NCBI GenBank assembly: GCA_017650105.1
Contig: JAGCFO010000004.1
Span: 1-64,000, forward strand
DNA length: 64,000 bases
Direction of reading: 5' to 3'
Source: Bacteroidaceae bacterium
Lineage (GTDB): Bacteria > Bacteroidota > Bacteroidia > Bacteroidales > Bacteroidaceae
A program made the position numbers and the translations under genes. Under the pieces are notes generated by a model that had not been told where the DNA came from, did not search any database, and saw only the letters and a program-made list of their open reading frames with translations. Shown here one piece after another: positions 53,245-62,689 of this stretch; the first letter of the stretch is position 1, and each line of letters starts with the position of its first letter.

Positions 53245-54729
53245 ATGGAAAAAAGAAGACTCTATATCTACAACACCCTTTCGCGCCGCAAGGAGCTGTT
53301 CGTCCCCCTTCACGAGGGACACGTGGGGATGTATGTTTGCGGACCTACTGTCTACGGTGACGCACACTTGGGGCACGCTCGCCCGGCCATCACTTTCGAC
53401 ATCCTGTTCCGCTTCCTTCAGCATCTCGGCTACAAGGTGCGCTACGTGCGCAACATCACCGACGTGGGGCATCTGGAGCACGACGCCGACGAGGGAGAAG
53501 ACAAGATAGCAAAGAAAGCCCGTCTGGAGCAGCTGGAGCCGATGGAAGTGGTGCAGTACTACGAAAACCGCTACCACAAGGCTATGGAAGCGCTCAACGT
53601 GCTCCCTCCCAGCATCGAGCCGCACGCCTCAGGGCACATCATCGAGCAGATTCAGCTGGTGAAGGACATCCTTGCCAACGGATACGCCTACGAAAGCGAA
53701 GGCAGCATTTACTTCGATGTGCCGAAGTACAACGCTGACCATCATTACGGCAAGCTTTCCGGACGGAACCTGGAAGATGTCATCAACACCAGCCGCGACA
53801 ACCTCGACGGGCAACAGGAAAAGCATAATCCCGTCGACTTCGCCCTCTGGAAAAAGGCCCAGCCCGAGCATATCATGCGCTGGCCCAGCCCCTGGAGCAA
53901 CGGATTCCCAGGCTGGCATTGCGAATGTACGGCTATGGGCAAGAAATACCTCGGGGACCATTTCGACATCCACGGAGGAGGAATGGACCTCGTGTTCCCC
54001 CATCACGAATGCGAGATAGCTCAGGCTGTCGCAAGTCAGGGGGACGATATGGTGCACTACTGGATGCACAACAATATGATTACCATCAACGGGCAGAAGA
54101 TGGGCAAGAGCCTCGGCAACTTCATCACCCTCGACGAGTTCTTCACGGGACGAAATGCCAACCTCACGCAAGCCTACAGCCCGATGACCATCCGCTTCTT
54201 CATCCTTATGGCCCACTACCGCAGCACCGTCGACTTCAGCAACGAAGCCCTGCAGGCTGCCGAGAAAGGCATGCAGCGCCTGTTTGAGGGATGGAAGAAT
54301 CTCTCGCGCATCGCGCCCTCAGCCTCCTCAACCGTCGACTTGAAGAATCTGAGCGAATTATGCTACGAGGCTATGTGCGACGACTTGAATACGCCTATCG
54401 TCATCAGCCATCTCTTCGATGCCTGCCGGCAGATTAACCAAGTCGTTGACAAGAAGGCAACCATCAGCGCCGACGACCTGCAGTCTGTCACCCAAGTCTT
54501 CAGCACCTTCCTCTTCGACATCCTCGGTATGCGCGAGGAGAGCGGGAACGGAAACGCCGAGCGCGAGGAAGCCTTCGGCAAAGTGGTGGATATGCTTCTC
54601 GAGCAGCGCGCCATCGCCAAAGCCAACAAGGACTGGGCTACAAGCGACAAAATCCGCAACGAACTGACCGACTTGGGCTTCGAAATCAAAGATACGAAAG
54701 ACGGAGTCACGTGGAAACTGAACAAATAA
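53245..54729 (+). CDS. cysS: Cysteinyl-tRNA synthetase
   Basis: 494 residues, class I synthetase. Zinc-binding [17 protein letters not shown] contains the first Cys (near 31) and the HIGH-type motif [19 protein letters not shown] and [10 protein letters not shown] supply the other zinc ligands; the KMSKS-type loop is [10 protein letters not shown] (near 284). It charges tRNA-Cys. Start is the ATG following a TATCTTTG promoter. Followed by the glutaminyl cyclase gene 30 bp downstream, so the two may be co-transcribed. Confidence 0.97.
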   Translation: MEKRRLYIYNTLSRRKELFVPLHEGHVGMYVCGPTVYGDAHLGHARPAITFDILFRFLQHLGYKVRYVRNITDVGHLEHDADEGEDKIAKKARLEQLEPMEVVQYYENRYHKAMEALNVLPPSIEPHASGHIIEQIQLVKDILANGYAYESEGSIYFDVPKYNADHHYGKLSGRNLEDVINTSRDNLDGQQEKHNPVDFALWKKAQPEHIMRWPSPWSNGFPGWHCECTAMGKKYLGDHFDIHGGGMDLVFPHHECEIAQAVASQGDDMVHYWMHNNMITINGQKMGKSLGNFITLDEFFTGRNANLTQAYSPMTIRFFILMAHYRSTVDFSNEALQAAEKGMQRLFEGWKNLSRIAPSASSTVDLKNLSELCYEAMCDDLNTPIVISHLFDACRQINQVVDKKATISADDLQSVTQVFSTFLFDILGMREESGNGNAEREEAFGKVVDMLLEQRAIAKANKDWATSDKIRNELTDLGFEIKDTKDGVTWKLNK

Positions 54730-54759
54730 TCTCTTATCCTTATTCTATCACAAACCAGA

Positions 54760-55755
54760 ATGAAACATCATAGCTACCTCGTTGCCTCTCTGGCATTCCT
54801 CGTTGGAGCAGCACTCCTGAGCATTTCGTGCAACGACAGGAAACCTGCGCAAGTAGCAGTGCCTTCTACTCCCGTCAACGTGCCCGCTTTCAATGCCGAC
54901 AGCGCCTTCCGATATGTTGCCGTGCAATGTGCTTTCGGTCCCCGTGTGCCAGGAACTGACGCTCACAAAGCCTGCGGCGACTGGCTGACAGAACAGTTGA
55001 GAGCTTTCGGAGCAGAAGTCATCGAGCAGGAAACAACCGTGAAAGCCTGGAACGGAGACGTTCTCCCCATACGCAACATCATCGGGCAGTTCAAGCCCGA
55101 AACAAACAAGCGCGTCATCCTTTGCGCCCATTGGGACACGCGCCCCTGGGCTGACAACGATCCTGCGAAGATGAATCATTTCACTCCCATCAACGGAGCC
55201 AACGACGGCGCCAGCGGAGTGGGAGTGCTGCTTGAGATGGCCCGCAAGTTCCAGGAGCAGCAGCCCACAATCGGTGTCGACATCATCTTCTTCGATGCCG
55301 AAGACTATGGAATTCATGCCGACATCGATGCTCCTCACGTGGACGACACTTGGTGTCTCGGCTCAAGATACTGGGCACGTCATCCGCACAAGCAAGACTA
55401 TATGGCACGCTACGGAATACTCCTCGATATGGTAGGCACTCCCAACGCGCGCTTCTGCCAGGAGAACATCTCCAAGAACTATGCCCCAGGAATCGTGGAG
55501 AAGGTTTGGCGCACGGCACACTCGATGGGCCTGGGTGCTCACTTCCCCTTTGAGGAGGGAAGTTGGGTTACCGACGACCATCTGCCCCTCAACCAGATAG
55601 CCAAGATTCCCTGCATCGACATCATCCCCTACGACGAGAAGTACGGCTTTGGCGAAATGTGGCACACGCTGGGCGACGACATGACGTGGATAGACATGAA
55701 CACGCTGGGATTTGTCGGCAGCGTGCTCATGCAAGTAGTTTACAACGAGAAGTAG
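54760..55755 (+). CDS. Glutaminyl-peptide cyclotransferase, lipoprotein (M28 fold)
   Basis: 331 residues. Lipobox LLSISC (Cys near 24). Zinc-dependent M28 fold: AHWDTRPWADND, GANDGASGVGVLLEMAR, FFDAEDYG, and EGSWVTDDHLPLNQ as the metal and substrate sites. Bacteroidetes oral pathogens carry such type II glutaminyl cyclases, which form pyroglutamate on exported proteins; the TWCLGSRYWA loop fits cyclases better than aminopeptidases (inference from memory of the family). Acts in the periplasm or outer membrane. Mature N-termini of many exported proteins in this window begin with Gln after signal cleavage (for example AQ), which would be substrates. Confidence 0.85.
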   Translation: MKHHSYLVASLAFLVGAALLSISCNDRKPAQVAVPSTPVNVPAFNADSAFRYVAVQCAFGPRVPGTDAHKACGDWLTEQLRAFGAEVIEQETTVKAWNGDVLPIRNIIGQFKPETNKRVILCAHWDTRPWADNDPAKMNHFTPINGANDGASGVGVLLEMARKFQEQQPTIGVDIIFFDAEDYGIHADIDAPHVDDTWCLGSRYWARHPHKQDYMARYGILLDMVGTPNARFCQENISKNYAPGIVEKVWRTAHSMGLGAHFPFEEGSWVTDDHLPLNQIAKIPCIDIIPYDEKYGFGEMWHTLGDDMTWIDMNTLGFVGSVLMQVVYNEK

Positions 55756-55771
55756 AAGGAAGCAGCCATTT

Positions 55772-55876
55772 TCGAGAACAAATCCCGCGATATGAAGAAG
55801 GGAAAAATTTTTATTTGTTCTCGAAAAAAATTTTTGAAGAAGGAATAATTCTTTTTGGAGAAGGAAAAAATCGGCA
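55772..55876. repeat. 21-bp modular repeat, site 12 (5 modules)
   Basis: Modules at 55772, 55793, 55814, 55835 and 55856. TCGAGAACAAAT (55772) and ATTTGTTCTCGA (from 55813) are perfect inverted arms around one TGAAGAAGGGA module, like site 8. It lies 16 bp after the glutaminyl cyclase stop and about 50 bp before sufE. Confidence 0.9.
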
Positions 55877-55929
55877 ATCCTAACCTTTGGATAACCTGCG
55901 TAGCCAAACAGCGCAAAAAGAGTGAAGAA

Positions 55930-56400
55930 ATGGACATAAACGACATACAAAACGACATCATTGAGGAGTTCAGCGAAGTAGAAGACTGGATGGACAAATA
56001 CCAGATGCTCATCGACTTGGCTGACGAACAGCAGCCCTTGCCCGAAGAGTGCAAGACGGAGGAAAATCTCATCGAGGGCTGCCAGAGCCGAGTGTGGCTA
56101 ACGGCAAAAGAGGTTGACGGGCGCGTCATCTTCGAGGCTGAGAGCGACGCACTCATCGTGAAGGGCATCGTATCGCTTCTCATCCGCGTGCTGAGCAACC
56201 ACACTCCCGATGAGATTCTGAATGCAGACCTCTATTTCATTGATGCAATAGGGCTCAACGAGCATCTCTCACCCACGCGCAGCAACGGCCTGCGTGCGAT
56301 GCTCAAGCAAATGCGCGTCTATGCCCTTGCCTACGCCCTGCGCCTCGCCCCCACAGAAAATCCCCCACAAAATCAACCCGCCACTAACACTGATCTCTGA
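55930..56400 (+). CDS. sufE: SufE-family sulfur acceptor
   Basis: 156 residues. EGCQSRVWL holds the sulfur-accepting Cys (residue 51). SufE takes sulfur from the cysteine desulfurase SufS and passes it to iron-sulfur assembly; no other suf gene is in view. The ATG at 55930 is chosen; an open frame begins 25 codons earlier in repeat sequence. The tail after about 135 (ENPPQNQPATNTDL) is disordered. It ends 9 bp before a giant lyase gene with a good Shine-Dalgarno, suggesting a shared transcript. Confidence 0.9.
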   Translation: MDINDIQNDIIEEFSEVEDWMDKYQMLIDLADEQQPLPEECKTEENLIEGCQSRVWLTAKEVDGRVIFEAESDALIVKGIVSLLIRVLSNHTPDEILNADLYFIDAIGLNEHLSPTRSNGLRAMLKQMRVYALAYALRLAPTENPPQNQPATNTDL

Positions 56401-56409
56401 GGAGAGGTT

Positions 56410-59400
56410 ATGAAAAATACCCTTGCCGTCATCCTTATCATAGTGTGCCTTGGGTTCTCTGCTGAATCACGGGCACAGCGTTTGCAACAGCCGATGGGGC
56501 GAAGTGTTGTCGTAACCTTCCGCAAGTCCACCGAACGCAACGTTACCAGCAGTGGAGGCTCCGGCTACCTCGTCTCGTGGCGCAAGCTGGCTCAGGAACC
56601 TGAGGGCACTACCTATAACCTTTATTACCGCACAGCAGGCACCACCGATTACACGAAAGTAAACGCTCAGCCCTTGAAGGTAACCAACTATAAGCCTTCC
56701 TCCGTAGCCAACAACACCGAATGGGCTGTGACAGCCATCAATCCCGAGGGAGTAGAAGGTGAGAAGTCAAAACCTTTCCTTTACAGAACACAACCCTGGA
56801 GCAATGTATGGTTCAAATTTGATTTCGACAATACTGTCATCCCCCGTAACGACTACCGCACCAAGTACGTTTGGCCTATGGATCTCGATGGCAACGGAGA
56901 GATTGATGCTGTGGTAGCAGACCGCCTGTTTGCGGGCACTGCCACAGGCGAAGACGATGCAGAGAACCCTACTGAGAATACGTCTACTACCACGCACAAA
57001 ATTCAAGCTTATCGTCTGGACGGAACCCTTCTATGGACAGTTGATATGGGACCTAATGTGAACATTTGTAGTGGACAGAACGACATGGTGCTGGCTTACG
57101 ACATCAACTGTGATGGACGATGCGAGGTAATCATCCGCAGCAGCGATGGCACGCGCTTTTGGGACAAGCCCAACAACACATGGGGATGCTACGTGGGTGG
57201 TAATGACAACGGTGATATCGATGCAGACGGCATCATCGACTATCGCTCGCAGACGCGCAAGAACCCCAACTTCTTCATCTCTGTTATCGACGGAGAAACA
57301 GGAGCAGAACTCACCTTCAGCGAACTAAAATACAACGAGTTGAGCGATGGAAGCGACAGCTACAGCCGTAACAACCGCTCCAACTACATGAATGCCAGCT
57401 ATGCTGCTATGGAGGGGCACTACGGCATTGCCTACCTCGACGGCACGCACCCCTCACTAATCATGGAATGTGAGGATCGCGACACAGGAGGCTTGCATCA
57501 CGGCTATATTCTCACATGGGACTATGATTGGACTGACGGTGTGCCCTCTAACTGGCATCACAGCCATACTTGGGTACGCAATCCCAAACGCCCTGCTTGT
57601 GCAGAGTTCCATCAGATACGCATCCTTGACAGCGATGGCGATGGGTGCGACGAGATGTGGGCTGGCGGCTACGGCGTCAATCCCCATAAAGACCGCTTTA
57701 CCTCTACAGGACTAGCTCATGGTGACCGATTCATCATCAGCGACATTGATCCCGATCGTCCAGGACTCGAGGGTTTTGCCATCCAGCAGAGCGCATTGCT
57801 GGGGCAGTGTCTCTACGATGCCTGCACGGGTGAAAGAATAAAGGAGTGGTATCTCCCGTCGGTTTACGATGTGGGACGAGGCGCATGCCTTGATTTTGAT
57901 CCCTCTCACAAAGGCTATGAGATTTTGAGCTACGCCGACGAGTTTGTCTATGACTGCAAGGGCGAGAAGACAGGGCAGATTCGCACGGGCACCATGTTTG
58001 AAGGCTTTTGGTGGGACGGCACTCTTCAACGTGAATGGCTGAACTCCCCCGGAGGATCTGGGTGGGGTACCAATATTATGGTGACCAAGGTACTGGGCGA
58101 CCGTCTGGCAGAATTCTCGCAGGAATCAAATTGGGCAACTCATGGAGGCACGGGTACCCGTCCGGCTTTCATGGGAGACATTGTCGGTGACTGGCGTGAA
58201 GAAATCATCCTTGCCAACCAGAATGATGACGGCTGTACGGGGCTAGTAGGCTATACTACTAATATCCCCACTAACTACAGCATCTATACCCTGCAGCAAG
58301 ATCCTCACTATCGAGGCGACATCACAACACGTGGTTACTATCAACATCCCAATACAGGCTTCTACTTAGGCGGTAACATGCCCATACCACCCCTACCTCC
58401 CGCTATGGTAACAGATCTGCGATGGAAAGGTGGTTCATGGGACAACGGTTTCAGAACCTTCGACATGAAGCATGATGTCCCTTATGCCGACGGCAAGAGT
58501 CTCGTTTTCGACCTATCAGGAGACAACACCTCTCCTATCATCCTCAGCGAAGCAGTCAGCCCCTCCGTCGTCTACGTGATGAATCCTCGGGGACACGACT
58601 ACGTCTTCCAAGGTAATGGCTTCCTTACGGGAAACATGTCGCTCATCAAATCCATGCAGGGCACAGCCACCTTCAACAACAGCCTTCTATTCACTGGCAA
58701 AACAATTATCAGCGAGGGTACACTCTGCGTTAACGCTACCGTCAACGGACCTGTTGAACTGCGGGCCAAAGGCACTCTTTCGGGAGAGGCAACCGTGAAT
58801 GGGCCTATCACCTTTGAGGGTGCACTCAACCACGAGGGCTGCCGTCTCATGCCATCCGGGCACACGGGCGTCATTACCTTTAACAATGATCTTACCATTC
58901 CTGGAAACGTTTTTATTGAAGTTGAGGCAGACAAGGGCCAAAGCGGACGACTGCATGTCGAGGGCAACCTTACCTTCATGGGTAAGAACACCATCACCGT
59001 CGCCCATGAGCAACTGGCTGCTGGCAGCTATGTTATTGCTGAGTGTACGGGTAACCTCATTGTCGATGTCTCCCAACTGAGAAGCCGAGGGCTCGATGGC
59101 ATCAACTATGATTTCGTTGCCCGCTCGGGCCAGCTTTTGCTTATCGTTAACGAGACGCGCGCTGCCGCAACCAATGTTGTCTGGACAGGCAACGAGTCCG
59201 ACCTCTGGGACTATAAAGCAAAGAACTTCTCGCTTGACGGAGCTACAGCTTTCGTTTCAGGCGATGCCGTTGTCTTTGACGACAATGCAAGCCGTAAGAA
59301 TGTCACCATCAACGACCATCTGGTAACAAGCGGGATTACCTTCAACAGCGGTACCTACTTCTTCTCGGGGGAGGGTGGATTCTCGGGTGACGGAGCCGTC

Positions 59401-61023
59401 ACCATCAACCCTGAAGCTACCGTTACCTTTAACCTCAAGAACAGCGACTACTCAGGCCCCACCATCGTCAACGGTGGCACTCTCACGGTGCCCAACCTCT
59501 ACGACGGAGGCCAACGAAGTTCCATCGGAGCTTCTTCCGCTGCCCAAGGGAATTTGCAGCTCAAGGGCGGCACTTTAGTGTTGAGCAAAGACAATATGGC
59601 CACCGACCACATCGTAACCCTCACAGACACCGCCACCATACGTATCATCCAGTCGAACAGTTCCCTTTCCCTAAAAGGGCAGGTGTCGGGCAACGGCTAT
59701 CTAGTCAAGGACGGCCCCGGGCAACTAAACTTCAACTATAGCGGAGCCAACAGCTTTGCCGGCATCATTGTGCGGAGGGGCACCATCGCACAGGGAGCGT
59801 GGAACAGCACTTTCGGCCGAGCCGGCTCCCCCATGCTACTGGCAGGCGGAGAAGTGCACCAGATTGACAATAACAGCAGTTCTACCATGCCCGTGCTCAA
59901 CCATGTCGTTACCGTCGAGGCAGGTACCACCAACCGCATCCTCGGCTCTTCACGCGGCAAGATTAACGGCTCGTTCCGTGGCTCGGGCAACCTCACCATC
60001 GAGACACGCTATGTACGTTGCGACATCGGAGCCAATTTCTCTGATTTTGAGGGTACGCTCACGGCCAAGGGGGCGGGGGGCAATTTCCGTCTGATGCAGA
60101 ATGTTACCGACATGAGCAAGACACGCCTCGTGGTGAACGCAGGCACTTACGTTGCCCACTATGCTGGCGGCAGCGGCTCCGAAGTCACAGCCACCACCAA
60201 GATAGGCTCCCTCTCTTCGCCCTCCTCTGCCACTGATGCCGTTTTGGGAGGCAGCGGTAGCACCTACCAGATAGGCTTCCTCAACGACGATACCCAGTTC
60301 TACGGCACCCTACGTGCAGCCGCTATCCAGAAGGTAGGCACCGGTAAGCTCTCGCTACGCACCGTGGGGCACACCTCGCCCATTACCGTAAACGGAGGCA
60401 TACTCGAACTTTACAACACCTCCTCCACAGCTATCACTACTGGCAGCATCACCGTCAACAAGGGAGGCACACTCACGGGCAATGCCCTAGCTAGCGCCAT
60501 TACAGTAAACACCGGAGGCACACTTGCTGCAGGCGTTGGTTCCATAGCCACTGGGACACTCCGCATGAGTTCCCTCACCCTCCAGCGAGGAGCCACCGTA
60601 CGCTGTCTGCTCACGGCTGCCAGCAACTCTAAGTTCAAGGTCACGGGGCGCATCACCCACTCCGGCGACACACTGCTCATCGTTGTTCCCCCGCAGCGTA
60701 CGCTCTCCATAGGCGACGAGATTGAGGTGTTCCCTACGGGCTTCACGTCTGCCACAGGTGATGTCATCGTCAAGTGCCAAAGCGAAGGCATCGCCTACAC
60801 TTTCGACACCTCTTCCCTCAACACCGACGGCAAGGTGCGCGTCACAGCTGTTGCCGATGGCCTGAATGACGTCATCTTTGACGATTCCTTAGTTGATGTC
60901 TACACCATCGAGGGCGCCAAAGTCCAAACGCAAGTGCAGAAGGTTCACGCCCTCGAAGGCCTGCCGCAGGGTATCTACATTTTGCAGACACCCCACCTCC
61001 GTCAGAAGGTCACCAAAAAGTAG
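56410..61023 (+). CDS. Rhamnogalacturonan lyase (PL11) with autotransporter-type repeats and C-terminal sorting-like tail
   Basis: 1537 residues. GAGGAG 6 bp upstream is a rare strong ribosome site. Signal peptide to about 23 (ESRAQ). Residues about 25-660 match PL11 rhamnogalacturonan lyase: a beta-propeller with calcium loops (MDLDGNGEIDAVV, YDINCDGRCEVI, DSDGDGCDEMW) and the HSHTWVRNPKRPAC block. From about 700 to 1420 come autotransporter-associated beta-strand repeats (SGPTIVNGGTLTV, FAGIIVRRGTIAQG, SPITVNGGILELY). The end (VDVYTIEGAKVQTQVQ, then LPQGIYILQ) resembles a type IX secretion C-terminal domain. It should cut pectin rhamnogalacturonan I at the cell surface; the beta-solenoid is probably a stalk. 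No other pectin genes are nearby. Confidence 0.85.
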   Translation: MKNTLAVILIIVCLGFSAESRAQRLQQPMGRSVVVTFRKSTERNVTSSGGSGYLVSWRKLAQEPEGTTYNLYYRTAGTTDYTKVNAQPLKVTNYKPSSVANNTEWAVTAINPEGVEGEKSKPFLYRTQPWSNVWFKFDFDNTVIPRNDYRTKYVWPMDLDGNGEIDAVVADRLFAGTATGEDDAENPTENTSTTTHKIQAYRLDGTLLWTVDMGPNVNICSGQNDMVLAYDINCDGRCEVIIRSSDGTRFWDKPNNTWGCYVGGNDNGDIDADGIIDYRSQTRKNPNFFISVIDGETGAELTFSELKYNELSDGSDSYSRNNRSNYMNASYAAMEGHYGIAYLDGTHPSLIMECEDRDTGGLHHGYILTWDYDWTDGVPSNWHHSHTWVRNPKRPACAEFHQIRILDSDGDGCDEMWAGGYGVNPHKDRFTSTGLAHGDRFIISDIDPDRPGLEGFAIQQSALLGQCLYDACTGERIKEWYLPSVYDVGRGACLDFDPSHKGYEILSYADEFVYDCKGEKTGQIRTGTMFEGFWWDGTLQREWLNSPGGSGWGTNIMVTKVLGDRLAEFSQESNWATHGGTGTRPAFMGDIVGDWREEIILANQNDDGCTGLVGYTTNIPTNYSIYTLQQDPHYRGDITTRGYYQHPNTGFYLGGNMPIPPLPPAMVTDLRWKGGSWDNGFRTFDMKHDVPYADGKSLVFDLSGDNTSPIILSEAVSPSVVYVMNPRGHDYVFQGNGFLTGNMSLIKSMQGTATFNNSLLFTGKTIISEGTLCVNATVNGPVELRAKGTLSGEATVNGPITFEGALNHEGCRLMPSGHTGVITFNNDLTIPGNVFIEVEADKGQSGRLHVEGNLTFMGKNTITVAHEQLAAGSYVIAECTGNLIVDVSQLRSRGLDGINYDFVARSGQLLLIVNETRAAATNVVWTGNESDLWDYKAKNFSLDGATAFVSGDAVVFDDNASRKNVTINDHLVTSGITFNSGTYFFSGEGGFSGDGAVTINPEATVTFNLKNSDYSGPTIVNGGTLTVPNLYDGGQRSSIGASSAAQGNLQLKGGTLVLSKDNMATDHIVTLTDTATIRIIQSNSSLSLKGQVSGNGYLVKDGPGQLNFNYSGANSFAGIIVRRGTIAQGAWNSTFGRAGSPMLLAGGEVHQIDNNSSSTMPVLNHVVTVEAGTTNRILGSSRGKINGSFRGSGNLTIETRYVRCDIGANFSDFEGTLTAKGAGGNFRLMQNVTDMSKTRLVVNAGTYVAHYAGGSGSEVTATTKIGSLSSPSSATDAVLGGSGSTYQIGFLNDDTQFYGTLRAAAIQKVGTGKLSLRTVGHTSPITVNGGILELYNTSSTAITTGSITVNKGGTLTGNALASAITVNTGGTLAAGVGSIATGTLRMSSLTLQRGATVRCLLTAASNSKFKVTGRITHSGDTLLIVVPPQRTLSIGDEIEVFPTGFTSATGDVIVKCQSEGIAYTFDTSSLNTDGKVRVTAVADGLNDVIFDDSLVDVYTIEGAKVQTQVQKVHALEGLPQGIYILQTPHLRQKVTKK

Positions 61024-61121
61024 TTTCTCCTTTTCTCCTCATAGCTTTTTTCTGCTATTTTTTCTTTGTGGAGTTGTCGGGAGGGCGCAGGGCGGTACTC
61101 CTAAACGAGCTGCTGACGTAG

Positions 61122-62516
61122 CTACTGGGCGATGAATGCCTCTACTTCGTCGATATGGTAGGGAATCACTTTTTCGCCTAAGACGCGGCAGCCGTCGGCG
61201 GTGATGAGCAAGTCATCCTCAAGGCGGATTCCGCCGAAATCTCTGTAGGTTTCCAGCAAATCGTAGTTGATGAACTCGGTGTGCATCCTCTCTGCTTTCC
61301 ACTTGTCGATGAGTGCCGGAATGAAGTAGATGCCTGGCTCATCTGTCAGCACCCATCCTGGCTGAATGCGTCTTCCGCAACGAAGGCAATCGGTTCCGAA
61401 CTGCGTGGAAGGACGTACTTCGTCGTCGAAGCCCACATAGACTTGCCCCAGTCCTTCCATATCGTGCACGTCCATTCCCATCATGTGCCCCAAGCCGTGC
61501 TGGAGGAACATTGCATGAGCGCCGGCTTGCACGGCATCCTCGGTGTTTCCTTTCATCAAGCCCAGGTCTTTCAGCATATCCGTCATCAGGCGGCATACGT
61601 CGAGATGCATGTCGAGCCACTTCACGCCGGGCTTCGCCTTGCTGATAACCAAATCGTGGCAGGCTTCCACGATGGAGTAGATGTCGCGCTGACGGGAGGT
61701 GAACTTGCCGCTGATAGGGGTTACGCGCGTATTGTCGGAGCAGTAGTTGTCAACCGTTTCTGCGCCGGCGTCGCACAGCATGAGACGTCCTGCCTCAAGA
61801 GGGCGTAGGGAGGGATCGCCGTGAAATATCTCCCCGTGCATGCTCAGGATGGTGTTGAACGAAACCTTGCATCCGTGCCCGCAGGCGATGCCCTCGAGGA
61901 GCCCTGCGATGTACTTCTCGGTGACTCCCGGGCGACACGCCTTCATTGCCGTAGTGTGCATCTCGTAGCCGATAGCCATTGCGCGCTCTATCTCGGCAAT
62001 CTCCTCGTCGCTCTTCACGGCACGCATGTCAACGACTGCCTTTATGAGGGTTACGGAAGCGTTGGCGCGCGTCGTCAGGGGATGGATGCCGAGAAGGTCT
62101 CCTATCTGTATCATGATGTCGTGGCGATAGGGAGGCAGATAATGAATCTGCTGCCCTTTGGCATTGGCGGTGTTTACCATCTGCTGCAGCGCGCTCATAG
62201 GCAGGCTGTTGGCGATGCCTGCTTCTTCTGCCAAGTCGTGCACCGAGGGAACGAATCCTGTCCAAATGATATCCTCGATGTCGATGTCGTTGCCAACGAG
62301 GTACTCCTTGTCGTTGTCGATGTCGATGACTCCCACGAGCCCCTCGCGGTGCTGCCCGAAGAAGTAGAGGAACGAGCTGTCTTGCCTGAACTTGTAGGCA
62401 TTGTTGGGATAGTTGCACGGCGCCTCGTTGTTTCCGAAGATGAGCACGAGCCCGCTCCCCACCTTCTGCTTGAGGAGGGCGCGCCGCTGGATGTAGGTTG
62501 ATTTTGCAAATAGCAT
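61122..62516 (-). CDS. Xaa-Pro aminopeptidase family protein (M24)
   Basis: 464 residues. N-terminal creatinase-like domain then the pita-bread M24 fold. Metal ligands: Asp in LCDAGAETVDN and CSDNTR, His in LQHGLGHMMGMDVHD, Glu in LTDEPGIYF and RLEDDLLIT. It removes N-terminal residues before proline, using manganese. Cytoplasmic, no signal. Convergent with the lyase gene (98 bp between stops); an array of repeats separates it from the SDR gene upstream on the same strand. Confidence 0.92.
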   Translation of the reverse strand: MLFAKSTYIQRRALLKQKVGSGLVLIFGNNEAPCNYPNNAYKFRQDSSFLYFFGQHREGLVGVIDIDNDKEYLVGNDIDIEDIIWTGFVPSVHDLAEEAGIANSLPMSALQQMVNTANAKGQQIHYLPPYRHDIMIQIGDLLGIHPLTTRANASVTLIKAVVDMRAVKSDEEIAEIERAMAIGYEMHTTAMKACRPGVTEKYIAGLLEGIACGHGCKVSFNTILSMHGEIFHGDPSLRPLEAGRLMLCDAGAETVDNYCSDNTRVTPISGKFTSRQRDIYSIVEACHDLVISKAKPGVKWLDMHLDVCRLMTDMLKDLGLMKGNTEDAVQAGAHAMFLQHGLGHMMGMDVHDMEGLGQVYVGFDDEVRPSTQFGTDCLRCGRRIQPGWVLTDEPGIYFIPALIDKWKAERMHTEFINYDLLETYRDFGGIRLEDDLLITADGCRVLGEKVIPYHIDEVEAFIAQ

Positions 62517-62553
62517 AGTTGATATTGATTTATTGTTTGACGTTGTCGGAATA

Positions 62554-62658
62554 TGTATTGAGCAAAAAAATTTTTTCTTTCTTCATAATTTTTTTTGGAG
62601 AAGGAAAAAAAATTTTTCCCTTCTTCATATCGCGCGATTCCTTCTTCATAATTCAAGC
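62554..62658. repeat. 21-bp modular repeat, site 13 (5 modules)
   Basis: Modules at 62554, 62575, 62596, 62617 and 62638. GTATTGAGCAAA with TTCTTTCTTCATAATT repeats the words of site 4 in the opposite order. It lies between the M24 start and the SDR stop. Confidence 0.85.
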
Positions 62659-62689
62659 TGCTTTATCTCGCGCCAGAACCAATTGTGAG

